A stretch of DNA of 64,000 bases, taken from the NCBI GenBank assembly GCA_037138335.1, contig JBAXIO010000014.1:1-64000 (forward strand). The letters run 5' to 3'. The position numbers were made by a program, and so were the translations under genes. The notes under the pieces are model-generated. The model did no database searches and was not told where the DNA came from. It saw nothing but the letters and a program-made list of their open reading frames with translations. The DNA is from CAIRDP01 sp037138335. Lineage in GTDB: Bacteria; Bacteroidota; Bacteroidia; Bacteroidales; FEN-979. Shown here piece by piece: positions 32,505-41,646 of this stretch (within the stretch, counting starts at the first letter, position 1; every line of letters begins with the position of its first letter).

Positions 32505-33119
32505 TTATTTTTTAGCGCCCTTGGGTTCCTGTCCGCCACTGCTGTTGTCAACGGGTTTTGCCCCGCCGGTATCACCGGGTTTGGTGGTTTTGCCCTTGCG
32601 GCCCGATAAACTGGCTCCAAGTTTGTCGAGAACCTCGTCACTGATATCATATTTGGGGTTGGCGAACAATATCGAAAGACTGCCGCCCTTATCAAAGATT
32701 ACAGCATAATTGCTTGTGGTGGCTATATCCTGAATTGCATTGTATATTTTCTCCTGTATAGGTTTGACAAATTCCTGCCGTTTTTTGAACAGGTCCCCGT
32801 CTTTGCCGAATCTTGTCCTCTGCAGGTTCTTTGCATCTTTCTCGGCATCCACAATTTCCTGCTCCTTCTTCTTCTTCATGTCTTCAGGAAGAAGGACGGC
32901 CTGGGCCTGGAATTCCTTGTACATTTTGTCGACCTCGGCAAATTTCGCGTCAATCTCTTTCTGATACTGGTTGCTTAATTCATCAAGCTGAGCCTGCGCC
33001 TCGGCAAACTCGGGGATGTTATCCAGGATGTACTGGCTGTCGACATAGGCGAATTTCTGAGCCTGGCCGAGTGATGCCAGAAGGAAAAACGCAACGATTA
33101 TTAATGCTAACTTTTTCAT
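32505..33119 (-). CDS. OmpH/Skp-family periplasmic chaperone (first copy)
   Basis: A 204-residue periplasmic chaperone with signal peptide 1-20 (cleavage after G-Q-A). The core begins K-F-A-Y-V-D-S-Q-Y-I-L-D-N-I-P-E, the typical OmpH opening, continues in a coiled coil with P-E-D-M-K-K-K-K-E-Q-E-I-V-D-A-E-K, and closes with Y-A-V-I-F-D-K-G-G-S-L-S-I-L-F-A. A Gly/Pro/Lys-rich tail of about 35 residues follows. It lies downstream of bamA behind its own promoter; the octamer repeat array begins at that promoter's -33 box. bamA-skp-skp order is usual for Bacteroidota. Confidence 0.92.
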   Translation of the reverse strand: MKKLALIIVAFFLLASLGQAQKFAYVDSQYILDNIPEFAEAQAQLDELSNQYQKEIDAKFAEVDKMYKEFQAQAVLLPEDMKKKKEQEIVDAEKDAKNLQRTRFGKDGDLFKKRQEFVKPIQEKIYNAIQDIATTSNYAVIFDKGGSLSILFANPKYDISDEVLDKLGASLSGRKGKTTKPGDTGGAKPVDNSSGGQEPKGAKK

Positions 33120-33142
33120 ATCCTTGATGTTTACTTTGTTGC

Positions 33143-33172
33143 CAAATTTATTAATGTCTTTTTATCCTTCAA
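33143..33172 (-). promoter_or_regulatory. Promoter (TTG - 19 bp - TAAATTTG) for the first Skp/OmpH gene
   Basis: On the minus strand the -7 box TAAATTTG (33143-33150) is exact and stands 23 nt before the ATG; TTG at 33170-33172 is the -33 element with a 19-bp spacer. The octamer repeat array starts at 33172, so it touches the -33 box. Confidence 0.7.
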
Positions 33173-33243
33173 TCCAGTTATCCAGTTATCCAGCTATCCA
33201 GCTATCCAGTTATCCATCTATCCATCTATCCATCTATCCATCT
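33172..33243. repeat. Octamer tandem repeat, nine units with core ATCC
   Basis: Nine 8-bp units follow without gaps: ATCCAGTT (33172-33187, two), ATCCAGCT (33188-33203, two), ATCCAGTT (33204-33211), and ATCCATCT (33212-33243, four). The array fills most of the gap between the bamA stop and the first skp gene. Blocks of identical variants suggest growth by slippage. A related array is at 5782-5821. Confidence 0.95.
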
Positions 33244-33253
33244 ATCTTTTACG

Positions 33254-35878
33254 CTAATCAAGTGACGAATTGATAGAGAAATGGAACTGGCTTCCGTTGG
33301 CTCCCGGTGCATTCGGAACCGGATCCAGGCCGTAACCCCAGTCAAGCCCTAACAGCCCGAACATTGGCAGGAAAACCCGTATCCCCACTCCTACCGATCG
33401 GTATACATTGAATGGATTGAACTCCTTCCATGAGCCCCAGTCATTGCCCGCCTCCAGGAATGTAAGCCCATAAATGGTGGCAGATGGGTTCAAAGAAATA
33501 GGATATCTCAGCTCAAGGGTGTATTTGGTATAACATACCCCGCCAAGGATAGTATTGGGGTACCCCGGTGTAAGTGAGTTGTTAACATAGCCTCGCATCC
33601 CGATGAGTTCACGTCCGTCCATATTATTGTAACCGGTAAGACCGTCGCCGCCAAGGTAAAAACGCTGGAAAGGCGTGATCCCCAGGTCATAGTTGTAGGC
33701 ACCCAGTATCCCAAACTGCACCCTTGGGGTCAGTACAAGTTTCTGAATAAGGTTGATATACCAGGCTCCCTTGAATTTGAATTTCCAGAATTCCACCCAT
33801 TTGTACTTTTCATTCACCGACATCGTACTGTAGTTGACATTGCCGTTAAAGAGCGAATAGGGAGGTGTGACTTCACCCGTTATCGAGAACTCCGAACCAC
33901 TCCTTGCAAAGATCGGGGCATCAACACAATTCCTTGAAAGGACAATAGAATAGCTGAGGGCATTGTATGTACCGTTACCCCCGCCGAAGGAGAAAATAGA
34001 AGAATAATTCTGGGTTGTATACTTATTATAATTGAGAGAATGGTATAAGGTGAAGTAGTTGTCGGGCCATTTCAACTGTGAACCGAGGCCGATAGATACC
34101 CCGTCGATCTTGAAAAACCCAAACAGAGGATCGTCATTGGCCAGGCCGTTGGTATAACGGGAATGCACATACGAAAGACTGAGTGCAAGAGGTTTCTTCC
34201 CGCCAACCCAAGGTTCGGTGAATGAGAACGAATAACTATAATAGCCTTTGCCGTATGTCTGGAACCTCACGCTGAGCTTCTGACCGTCCCCGGCAGGGAT
34301 AGGCCTCCAGGCTTTAAAGTTGAGTATGTTCCTTAACGAAAAATTGTTGAATGACAATCCCAGGGTGCCAATGATCCTGCCATATCCCCAGCCGCCCGAA
34401 AGCTCCACCTGGTCGGCTGAAGTTTCTTCAACACCGTATTCGATATCAACCTGGCCCAGTTCCGGCTTGGGGTTCACGTTCGGCGTAAGCTTCTCAGCAT
34501 CAAAATATTTCAGCTGTGCCAGCTGCCTCTGGGAGCGTATCAGGTTGTCGCGGCTGAAAAGCTGCCCCGGCCTGGTTTGCACTTCACGGAGGGCAACATG
34601 GTCATTGGTTTTTGTATTACCCTTTATTGAGACTTTGTTGATGGTTGCCTGCGGCCCTTCATGCATGCGGATCTCGAGGTCAATGGAGTCGTTCTCCACC
34701 TTCACTTCCACAGGCACCACGTCGAAAAACAGGTAGCCGTCATCCATATACAGGGAACGGATATCAGCACCGTTTGGATTATAGGATAAGGCCGTCTCCA
34801 GCGCCTCCTGGTCGTAAACGTCACCTTTTTTAAGTTTAAGGAAACGGTTAAGCACATCAGCGGTATACTTGGTGTTGCCCACCCAGCCTATGCTGTGAAT
34901 ATAGTATTTGGGGCCTTCCTCAACCCATATATCAATATTGATACTGCTTTCATCGAATTTGGAAATGGAATCCCTGATGATCCTGGCGTCACGAAATCCC
35001 AGGGAATTATACTTTTTAAGGAAATTCTGCTTGTCTTCCTCGTAATCTTCCGGGATGAATTTTGAGGATTTAAAGATCCTCATCCTCACATTTTCAGTAC
35101 CCTGTTTCTCCACATCGTTGACGATCTCGGGGAAATCGAGTGTGGCTGCATGAAGGCCTGCATTCACTATCATTTCACTTGCCCCGTTCATGGGATTGAA
35201 AACGCTTTTTTCCTTGGTCTTCTTCATCGAAGCCATTACCATTTCACGGCTGATCTGGGTATTCCCGTGGATATTGATCTGGTATATTTTGACCCTCTCC
35301 TCTTTGTTTATATTGATGAACAGGATCACATCGTTGGCTGCCGCTGTGTCTTTCTTCTGCTGGACATTGATCTGCACATTCAGAAAACCCTTGTCGGTAT
35401 AATATTTCCGAATGATATTTTTGGTCTTTAGGATCATGTTGTCGGTAACGTATTCACCCTTTACCAGCCTGATCTTCTCACGGATCTCATCGGCATCTGA
35501 CTTTTTTATTCCGGTGAACTGGAATTTTGAAAGCCTCGCCCTTTCCTTCATCCAGATATCAAGGAAAACCTGGTTATCGACAATCTTTGTAACCGAGATC
35601 CGGATATCCTCAAACAGCCCCTGGTCCCAGAGCTTCCTGATAGCCGCTGTAATCCTGTCACTGGGAATCTTGACCTTTTCGCCAACGGTCAGTCCCGAAA
35701 GCATGATCAGGACATTTCCGTCAAGGTATTTCACTCCACTGACGGTAATACCGCCAATAATATATTCTTTCGGGTTGGAGTAATCCACTCCGGTCTGCTG
35801 GCCGATAGTGATCTGGGCCCTGGAGACAGGCACAAGAAGAACGAGAAGCAGGAAGAGTATCAGATATCGTTTAGCCAT
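33254..35878 (-). CDS. bamA: Outer-membrane protein assembly factor BamA
   Basis: An 874-residue outer-membrane protein that inserts beta-barrels. The start at 35878 (M-A-K-R-Y-L-I-L-F-L-L) is preferred: it gives a clean signal peptide and begins 1 nt after the uppS stop, whereas a longer reading overlaps uppS. After the signal peptide come about five POTRA domains (to about residue 460), with marks such as G-L-T-V-G-E-K-V and G-N-T-K-T-N-D-H-V, and then a C-terminal 16-strand barrel, with F-Y-L-G-G-D-G-L-T-G-Y and R-Y-P-I-S-L-N-P-S-A-T near the end. Sits in the usual uppS-bamA-skp order. Confidence 0.95.
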   Translation of the reverse strand: MAKRYLILFLLLVLLVPVSRAQITIGQQTGVDYSNPKEYIIGGITVSGVKYLDGNVLIMLSGLTVGEKVKIPSDRITAAIRKLWDQGLFEDIRISVTKIVDNQVFLDIWMKERARLSKFQFTGIKKSDADEIREKIRLVKGEYVTDNMILKTKNIIRKYYTDKGFLNVQINVQQKKDTAAANDVILFININKEERVKIYQINIHGNTQISREMVMASMKKTKEKSVFNPMNGASEMIVNAGLHAATLDFPEIVNDVEKQGTENVRMRIFKSSKFIPEDYEEDKQNFLKKYNSLGFRDARIIRDSISKFDESSINIDIWVEEGPKYYIHSIGWVGNTKYTADVLNRFLKLKKGDVYDQEALETALSYNPNGADIRSLYMDDGYLFFDVVPVEVKVENDSIDLEIRMHEGPQATINKVSIKGNTKTNDHVALREVQTRPGQLFSRDNLIRSQRQLAQLKYFDAEKLTPNVNPKPELGQVDIEYGVEETSADQVELSGGWGYGRIIGTLGLSFNNFSLRNILNFKAWRPIPAGDGQKLSVRFQTYGKGYYSYSFSFTEPWVGGKKPLALSLSYVHSRYTNGLANDDPLFGFFKIDGVSIGLGSQLKWPDNYFTLYHSLNYNKYTTQNYSSIFSFGGGNGTYNALSYSIVLSRNCVDAPIFARSGSEFSITGEVTPPYSLFNGNVNYSTMSVNEKYKWVEFWKFKFKGAWYINLIQKLVLTPRVQFGILGAYNYDLGITPFQRFYLGGDGLTGYNNMDGRELIGMRGYVNNSLTPGYPNTILGGVCYTKYTLELRYPISLNPSATIYGLTFLEAGNDWGSWKEFNPFNVYRSVGVGIRVFLPMFGLLGLDWGYGLDPVPNAPGANGSQFHFSINSSLD

Positions 35879-35879
35879 C

Positions 35880-36665
35880 CTATCGCCTATGCATTTTTTG
35901 TTCAAGTTTATTGATCTGTTCACTGGTCAGTCCGAACCTTCTTTCCCTATGCTGATAATCAACGATCGCAGCATAAAAATCATCCTTTGAGAAATCGGGC
36001 CATAATACGGGGGTAAAATACAATTCGGCGTAGGCAATCTGCCATAATAGAAAATTACTGATCCTGTATTCGCCGCTGGTCCTGATAAGCAACTCGGGTT
36101 CGGGAATATTATAAGTTGTCAGGAAACGGTTAAAACATTCTGTATCAATCTTATCAACCTCAAGTTTCCCATCCTGTACTTCATGGATTATAGATTTAAC
36201 GGCTTCGATGATCTCCCACCTGGAGCTGTAACTGAGTGCAAGTACCAGCTTAAGGCCTGTATTGCCTGAAGTCGCCTGGATAGATTTCGTCAGCTCTTTC
36301 CGGCTCCCTGCAGGAAGGCTTTCAAGGTCCCCTATTGCTTCAAGGCGGATGTTATTCTTCATCAGCGTTTTCATTTCTTTGTGAAGGGACTTTACGAGTA
36401 TCCTCATCAAAGCGTCGATCTCATACTTTGGCCGGCTCCAGTTTTCAGTCGAAAAAGCATACAGTGTGAGGTAGCCAATTCCAAGTTCGGCTGCAGCCTC
36501 AACCGTATTCCTTACCGAATCAACGCCCCTTTCGTGGCCAAGAGTGCGGGCAAAACCCTGCTTCCTGGCCCAGCGCCCGTTCCCATCCATGATAATGGCT
36601 ACGTGCACGGGCAGCTTTTTGACGTCAATCCTGTCTTTTAAACTCTTTTCGGCCATGGATCCCAT
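35880..36665 (-). CDS. uppS: Isoprenyl transferase (undecaprenyl diphosphate synthase)
   Basis: A 261-residue cis-prenyltransferase that makes undecaprenyl diphosphate, the lipid carrier for peptidoglycan and O-antigen. The signature is at the N-terminus: I-I-M-D27-G-N-G-R-W-A with the catalytic Asp27, then G-H-x-x-G, Y-A-F-S-T-E-N-W-x-R-P, and near the C-terminus L-L-I-R-T-S-G-E-Y-R-I-S-N-F-L-L-W-Q and Y-A-E-L-Y-F. Its ATG overlaps the stop of the preceding barrel gene by 1 nt (TAATG) and bamA starts 1 nt after its stop, so the three are coupled. Length is normal. Confidence 0.95.
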   Translation of the reverse strand: MGSMAEKSLKDRIDVKKLPVHVAIIMDGNGRWARKQGFARTLGHERGVDSVRNTVEAAAELGIGYLTLYAFSTENWSRPKYEIDALMRILVKSLHKEMKTLMKNNIRLEAIGDLESLPAGSRKELTKSIQATSGNTGLKLVLALSYSSRWEIIEAVKSIIHEVQDGKLEVDKIDTECFNRFLTTYNIPEPELLIRTSGEYRISNFLLWQIAYAELYFTPVLWPDFSKDDFYAAIVDYQHRERRFGLTSEQINKLEQKMHRR

Positions 36666-37507
36666 TAGTGTTCTAAATCCCTGCAGCGTTTACGCCCTAC
36701 CAGGTTAAATTTATATGTCAGCGTTACTCCGCTGAAAGAATACCAGTCGTTGTTCCTCGAATTGCCTCTTTGCATGCCTGCACTGTAACTCCTGGTGGGA
36801 TCTGAAAGAAGTTCCCCGGGAGTCGGGTTTGGGATATCAGGCATATTAAGATAATACGTCTTGCTCACGTCATCAATATAATCTGTAAAGGTCTTATGCA
36901 TCTCCCAGAAAACTGCAAGGCCCAGCCTCCGGGCAAGGCTGATTTTAACTCCAAGCCCAAATGGTATCCCGAAAGAGTATGTCTTATAGGGAGTCCGCCC
37001 TTCATATCCTACCTGCTGCCCTTCAGTGCCAGCACTTTGCAGAGAAACGCCCCCGCTTTTCGGGTTAAACATAAAAAACGAGAATCCTGCGTAAATATAG
37101 GGAGTTATCCAGTTCTTGCGGCTACCCACGTAAAAATCAAAAAAATTAAATTCGGCAACAGCCGAGAAATCAGTGATCTGGTCGGTAAACGAAAGATCTC
37201 TTTCAGGCATGAATTTCGATTGGGTGGAAGATCCCAGCAGGTTACCCCGGCTGACGCTGAACTTTACTGCCCAACGGTCGTTAACGACATACCTGGCCAG
37301 GACACCATACGCAATATTGTAATTCATGAAATGTTTCCCGGGATTCAGGTCACCTAAGTAATAACATCCTCCACCGTATAAACCTGCTTCCAGACTCTGG
37401 GCAGAAAGGCTGCTGCCATATAACCAGAATATGCTTACGGCAAGAGCATGCACCAGTACTTTCGGATGAAAGGGCCTGCTTTTTTCAGTATGCATTCCGG
37501 TAAACAT
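36665..37507 (-). CDS. DUF6089-like outer-membrane beta-barrel protein
   Basis: A 280-residue exported protein. A signal peptide ends near residue 36 (S-L-S-A-Q); a start at Met5 (37495) is equally possible. The mature part opens with L-E-A-G-L-Y-G-G-G-C-Y-Y-L-G-D-L-N-P, typical of the small barrel proteins of the DUF6089 family found before uppS-bamA in Bacteroidota, and shows alternating aromatic strands such as F-D-F-Y-V-G and G-L-G-V-K-I-S-L-A. No function is known; the constant place beside bamA suggests an envelope role. It overlaps uppS by 1 nt. Confidence 0.8.
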   Translation of the reverse strand: MFTGMHTEKSRPFHPKVLVHALAVSIFWLYGSSLSAQSLEAGLYGGGCYYLGDLNPGKHFMNYNIAYGVLARYVVNDRWAVKFSVSRGNLLGSSTQSKFMPERDLSFTDQITDFSAVAEFNFFDFYVGSRKNWITPYIYAGFSFFMFNPKSGGVSLQSAGTEGQQVGYEGRTPYKTYSFGIPFGLGVKISLARRLGLAVFWEMHKTFTDYIDDVSKTYYLNMPDIPNPTPGELLSDPTRSYSAGMQRGNSRNNDWYSFSGVTLTYKFNLVGRKRCRDLEH

Positions 37508-37585
37508 AAATTACTTGGTTTTGAACAATCTATTTAAACGTGAAAATCCTGATTTTATTGGATCGGCTTCAGCCAGGAAAATTAT

Positions 37586-38464
37586 CTAGTTACGAACATC
37601 CAGTCCCCAGTTTAATTTATCCCTTAGTGTATTGAAAAAAGAGGCATCCACCAGCCTCAGCAGACTGATTTTGAAATCGGCCTTCCTGATCAGCAGTTCA
37701 AGAGGGTTGTGAACTTCCTGTATGCGCGAATCCATGCTCACAAAAAAAGAAGTGTTTCCTCCCCCGACAAGGATGCGTATCTCGACGTCATCCCTGAGGA
37801 CAACAGGCCTTACCGTGAGATTATGGCTTGCAATGGGAGTGATCACAAACGACCCGGCGTCAGGCGCTATGATGGGGCCTGTACAACTCAATGAATAGGC
37901 CGTGGAACCTGTAGGGGTTGAAACGATAAGCCCATCCGCCCAATAGGAATTAAGGAAATCACCGTTGACCCAGGTTTGTATGGTAAGCATCGACATGGGT
38001 TTGGCTTTGTAAACGGTGATTTCATTCAGGGCAAAATTTACAGGCCGGAATAAACCGTTCGGTGTTTCAAGTTTAAGCAGGGTGCGCTGGTCCAATTTAT
38101 AATCTGAAACAAGGATTGCATCGAGGGCGGGAATGATCTGCTCTGTTGAAATGCTTGACAAAAATCCAAGCCGGCCCAGGTTAATGCCAGTTATCAGTAT
38201 ACCGGAATTTCCCACCAGGGTAACTGCATCCAGCATGGTCCCGTCGCCTCCTATTGAAAATAATATATCGGCCTTGCCCTGAATCCCGGCCTGGCCGGTG
38301 AAAAGGACAGGTTCGGAAATGAATTTCAACTTTTCCCCGAACGACCTGAAAAAAGGCTCATAAAAATACAAAGGCCCCCCGGCGGGCTCAAGCTTATCCA
38401 CCAGAGTCTGTAAAAGCGGCAAAACCGCCTCGGCCAGATGTTTTCCGTAAACGGCAAATTTCAT
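37586..38464 (-). CDS. nadK: NAD kinase
   Basis: A 292-residue enzyme phosphorylating NAD to NADP. The motif G72-G-D-G-T76 is followed by G-I-N-L-G-R-L-G-F-L, N-E-I-T-V-Y, A-D-G-L-I-V-S-T-P-T-G-S-T-A-Y and P-I-A-S-H-N-L-T-V-R-P, the complete NAD kinase signature. It heads the run nadK-barrel-uppS-bamA, with its own promoter box and 78 nt before the barrel gene. Being an ordinary cytoplasmic enzyme, its link to the envelope genes is positional. Confidence 0.95.
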   Translation of the reverse strand: MKFAVYGKHLAEAVLPLLQTLVDKLEPAGGPLYFYEPFFRSFGEKLKFISEPVLFTGQAGIQGKADILFSIGGDGTMLDAVTLVGNSGILITGINLGRLGFLSSISTEQIIPALDAILVSDYKLDQRTLLKLETPNGLFRPVNFALNEITVYKAKPMSMLTIQTWVNGDFLNSYWADGLIVSTPTGSTAYSLSCTGPIIAPDAGSFVITPIASHNLTVRPVVLRDDVEIRILVGGGNTSFFVSMDSRIQEVHNPLELLIRKADFKISLLRLVDASFFNTLRDKLNWGLDVRN

Positions 38465-38491
38465 CAGAAAGGCTTAATTTGAAACAGTTTG

Positions 38492-38499
38492 CAAAGATA
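38492..38499 (-). promoter_or_regulatory. Bacteroidota -7 box (TATCTTTG) for nadK
   Basis: Exact TAnnTTTG match on the minus strand, 27 nt before the nadK ATG. Confidence 0.6.
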
Positions 38500-38523
38500 C
38501 CATAAAAAGGGATACAAAAAACC

Positions 38524-39957
38524 CTAAATAGGAGCTATGAAATGAATGTAGATTCCGGGTTTGCCCATAAGGTTCATTGATCCTTCAACACGGATCACCA
38601 CGTCATAATAGGTTGTAAAATCAAGCCCAAGACCGTAACCCATCATAAACGTATTCTGAAGCGAATTAAAAGGGATATATACCTCGCCGGGTCCATAAGC
38701 AAGCTGCCTGTATGCATAAACGTATCCCATGTCGACAAACACATTTGCATAAAGGGCCAATGGGATAGTGTTGAACCTGGTTGTTCTGATGAAGTTGATC
38801 TTTTCAACCCTCTCGGGCAGGATGGCGAATTTAAGGTTGTTTTTAAACAGAAGATAATGCTGTCCGTCAACAACATAATATTCATACCCCCTTACAAATT
38901 CACGGCTGTAACCCAGCCCTTTCTGAAGGTAATAGGGCTGTTGTGATTCCAGGCTCAGCTTGCCCAGCACGGAAAAAGCATAATACCACCGCTCTCCCGC
39001 TTGAAAATACTTCCGGAACAATGACTTTATATAAGTGTTACGGGTAAACCAGAATGGCATGGAATGGTTGAACTCAAGATCGAAATACCATCCGTGCAAA
39101 GGATAATACTGCACATCCCTGTGATCGTTCTTATACTGGTACCATAGGGTCGCGAAATCCTGGTTGTTCCCGTATGTCATCGAAAACCCCGGCACATGAA
39201 GCACACTGTCCTTGAAATAATAGTGGCTGTAAGCCAGCCTGAAAGTATGCACCACGTAAATATTGGGCCTTAACAGGAGGTCTCCGAAAACATATGTGAG
39301 CTGTTTCGGGTATGCACCTGTAATATTGAAATAATTCGGCTGGTTGTTTACAGTGTTAACCGCAACCTGGTGGTTGAGGTCCATATCGGCCCCGAAACTT
39401 ACTCCCAGCGTCTGTTTCCTGTTCACATACGGTATTTTGTACGTAAACCCGTATTTCTGGTTAAACCCGAAATGGGTGATGATCTTGAGTGTTTCATTCC
39501 TGCCCCTCACATTGAAAAACGTAAAATCGACCCCGTATGTGAGCTTGCTCCAGTCCCAGGTCTGAAGCCAGGCATTGATATTCTGGTCTGAAAGCTGAAC
39601 ATAGGGTATCGGCCAGACATACCATCTCTCGATGACTTCAATGCTCAGGTTCATCCTGTTTGACTGGCGGTCGAGCGTGGTATCGAGGGTCACAAAATTA
39701 AAAAGCCGGGTATTAAAAATGTTCTCTTTGGCGTGACTGAGTATCCCGGGCAGAAGGACTGTTTTTAATGTGTCGCCTTCCCGGAATTTCAATTCCCGGA
39801 GGATGATGTTCGGGTGGGTGATGCGGTTTCCCGAAATGCTGACACTTCCCGCGATCACGTATGGGTGCTGTGCACCTGCATTCAGGACACAGCAAAAAAG
39901 GACCAGGGCCAGGGCCGGTTTCAGCAAGCTGTTCACTGCTGCTGCCCGACTCACCAT
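38524..39957 (-). CDS. TamA/BamA-like outer-membrane protein with one POTRA domain
   Basis: A 477-residue outer-membrane protein. Signal peptide 1-29 (cleavage after N-A-G-A). Residues about 35-115 form one POTRA-like domain (V-S-I-S-G-N-R-I-T-H-P-N-I-I-L-R-E-L-K-F-R-E-G-D-T), and the remainder is a beta-barrel with many aromatic strands, resembling the surface-antigen barrel of the Omp85 superfamily. With a single POTRA it is much shorter than BamA (encoded nearby) and TamA; such single-POTRA members are frequent in Bacteroidota but their clients are unknown. It begins 3 nt after the CBS gene's stop. Confidence 0.8.
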   Translation of the reverse strand: MVSRAAAVNSLLKPALALVLFCCVLNAGAQHPYVIAGSVSISGNRITHPNIILRELKFREGDTLKTVLLPGILSHAKENIFNTRLFNFVTLDTTLDRQSNRMNLSIEVIERWYVWPIPYVQLSDQNINAWLQTWDWSKLTYGVDFTFFNVRGRNETLKIITHFGFNQKYGFTYKIPYVNRKQTLGVSFGADMDLNHQVAVNTVNNQPNYFNITGAYPKQLTYVFGDLLLRPNIYVVHTFRLAYSHYYFKDSVLHVPGFSMTYGNNQDFATLWYQYKNDHRDVQYYPLHGWYFDLEFNHSMPFWFTRNTYIKSLFRKYFQAGERWYYAFSVLGKLSLESQQPYYLQKGLGYSREFVRGYEYYVVDGQHYLLFKNNLKFAILPERVEKINFIRTTRFNTIPLALYANVFVDMGYVYAYRQLAYGPGEVYIPFNSLQNTFMMGYGLGLDFTTYYDVVIRVEGSMNLMGKPGIYIHFIAPI

Positions 39958-39960
39958 ACC

Positions 39961-40626
39961 TCAGATGTTTAAATAATTCATCAGGGAATCGAAGCGGTCC
40001 TGCAAGCCGTCGGAAAAGGAATCCTCTTTTGACCAGCTTGCCTTTACAGTGTAATTGTAGCGGTAAAATGTCTGGAGTATGGCTCCTATATCCACACGGT
40101 TAACTTTAATGGTTAATTCCAGCTTGGTGGAATCGGGGTGGGAAGTAATATAAAGGCTGAGTATCTTGGCATCATTCGATTCCACAATGCCGGCAATCTC
40201 TGTTAAAAGGTAATCTTTCTGGTTGATCTCGAGCACGATAATACCACCCGGATTGATCAGGGAGGCAATGGCCGAGAGTTTCTGCACCAGTCCCGTAAGG
40301 GTGATCACCCCCATGTATTGGTTTTTGATATTCAGGACCGGCAGAAGTGAAAGCTTCTGCTCGGAGATAATTAGCATTGCATCGTAAAAATGCTGATTCT
40401 CATATATATACGGATTGATCAGCGTGATCTTGCCATCCCATACCGCCACTTCAAACTCACCCCGGTTATAAATATCCGAATCGGAAATAATGCCAATATA
40501 TTCAAGTTCGCTGACTACAGGGAGATGTGAAACGCGAAGTTCATCCATAAGCCCTAGGGCATCCGAACCTATGTCGGAGGGCCTCAGGGCTATCACGGTA
40601 TCATTTATGAGATCTTTAGCTATCAT
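39961..40626 (-). CDS. CBS-domain protein
   Basis: A 221-residue cytoplasmic protein. The ATG at 40626 (M-I-A-K-D-L-I-N-D) is the natural start, as the CBS fold begins there; a longer reading would run further into rsgA. Two CBS motifs occupy about 1-125 (D-L-I-N-D-T-V-I-A-L ... L-P-V-V; then L-S-L-L-P-V-L-N-I-K-N-Q-Y-M-G-V-I-T) and typically bind adenine nucleotides. The C-terminal 90 residues look like an ACT-like beta-alpha domain (G-G-I-I-V-L-E-I-N-Q-K-D-Y). The start overlaps rsgA by 11 nt, so both are coupled. Confidence 0.85.
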   Translation of the reverse strand: MIAKDLINDTVIALRPSDIGSDALGLMDELRVSHLPVVSELEYIGIISDSDIYNRGEFEVAVWDGKITLINPYIYENQHFYDAMLIISEQKLSLLPVLNIKNQYMGVITLTGLVQKLSAIASLINPGGIIVLEINQKDYLLTEIAGIVESNDAKILSLYITSHPDSTKLELTIKVNRVDIGAILQTFYRYNYTVKASWSKEDSFSDGLQDRFDSLMNYLNI

Positions 40627-41521
40627 TGAGAATGCTAAGATAGCTATTATATCGCAATTGGCTGACCGCCCCGATCTCCAGGGCATTTTTCACGGCACAG
40701 CCCGGCTCATGTGTATGCGTGCAATCCTGATACTGGCAATAAGGCAGGAATTTTTCCATTTCAGGGAAGCACCTCGGGATCTCTGATTGCTCAAAGTGTA
40801 TAAGTCCGAATTCCCTGATGCCGGGTGTATCAACAATAAACCCTCCCCCTGAAATTTCATGCATCTCGGCAAAGGTTGTGGTATGCATTCCTTTCAGATG
40901 GACGCCCATTTTGCCCGTCCGAATATCTAACCCCGGCTGGATGGCATTGATGAGGGCCGATTTCCCTGCCCCTGAATGGCCGGCAAACAAGTTGATTTTT
41001 CCCTTCAGTACCGATTTCAGGCCTTTCAGGTTTGTCCCCTTCAGGGCCGAAACCGCATAGCATGGATACCCGGCTGCCTCATAGATCTCTTTCAGCTCCT
41101 CAAACAGTGCTTTAAGCTCTTTTGTATAGATATCTATTTTATTGAAAACCAGGCTGGCCGGTATGTAATACCCTGCTGCCGTAACCAGGAAACGGTCTAT
41201 AAACCCCGTAGAAGTGCGGGGTTCCGCCAGGGTGACAATAAGATACGCATGGTCAAGGTTGGCCGCGATGATATGCGATACCTTTGAAAGCTTGGTTGCT
41301 TTGCGGATGATGTAATTGTCGCGGGGGTGTATCTTCGTTATCAGCCCGTCGCCGTGACGGGGGTCGACCTCCAGCACCACCCTGTCGCCAATGGCAACGG
41401 GATTTGTGTGTTTGATATCCCTGATCCTGAATTGCCCTTTCAGACGGCAGTCCTGAATGCTGCCGTTTTCAAGGCGTACCGTGATCCGGCTGCCGGTCGA
41501 TTTGATTACAAGTCCTTCCAA
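40616..41521 (-). CDS. rsgA: Ribosome small-subunit GTPase RsgA
   Basis: A 301-residue GTPase helping late maturation of the 30S subunit. The circularly permuted order of G motifs is visible: N-K-I-D (G4) near residue 125, G-H-S-G-A-G-K-S (G1) near 180, then D-T-P-G (G3). An OB-fold precedes it (residues 1-70) and a zinc finger follows, with C-Q-Y-Q-D-C-x-H-x-x-E-P-G-C providing ligands. Full length. It is first in the run rsgA-CBS-single-POTRA protein. Confidence 0.95.
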   Translation of the reverse strand: MEGLVIKSTGSRITVRLENGSIQDCRLKGQFRIRDIKHTNPVAIGDRVVLEVDPRHGDGLITKIHPRDNYIIRKATKLSKVSHIIAANLDHAYLIVTLAEPRTSTGFIDRFLVTAAGYYIPASLVFNKIDIYTKELKALFEELKEIYEAAGYPCYAVSALKGTNLKGLKSVLKGKINLFAGHSGAGKSALINAIQPGLDIRTGKMGVHLKGMHTTTFAEMHEISGGGFIVDTPGIREFGLIHFEQSEIPRCFPEMEKFLPYCQYQDCTHTHEPGCAVKNALEIGAVSQLRYNSYLSILNDS

Positions 41522-41595
41522 GGATCAATGATATTAACAGGTATCTTCATGGCTTTGCATGGGTATAATAACCTTGCCCGAGATTATTTTTTCTT

Positions 41596-41623
41596 GTAAA
41601 ATTATAAAAAATAGTTATTTTTG
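41596..41623 (+). promoter_or_regulatory. Bacteroidota promoter (TATTTTTG) for the PrsW-like gene
   Basis: The -7 box TATTTTTG at 41616-41623 is exact and lies 23 nt before the ATG at 41647. A TTG-like element ends near 41596, giving a spacer of about 19 bp. Confidence 0.6.
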
Positions 41624-41646
41624 ACTGAATTAAAACGCCTCCTGCT

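Noticed and set aside
33172..33243. Possible CRISPR array
   Set aside because: Units are 8 bp and follow each other directly without spacers; no cas genes are present.
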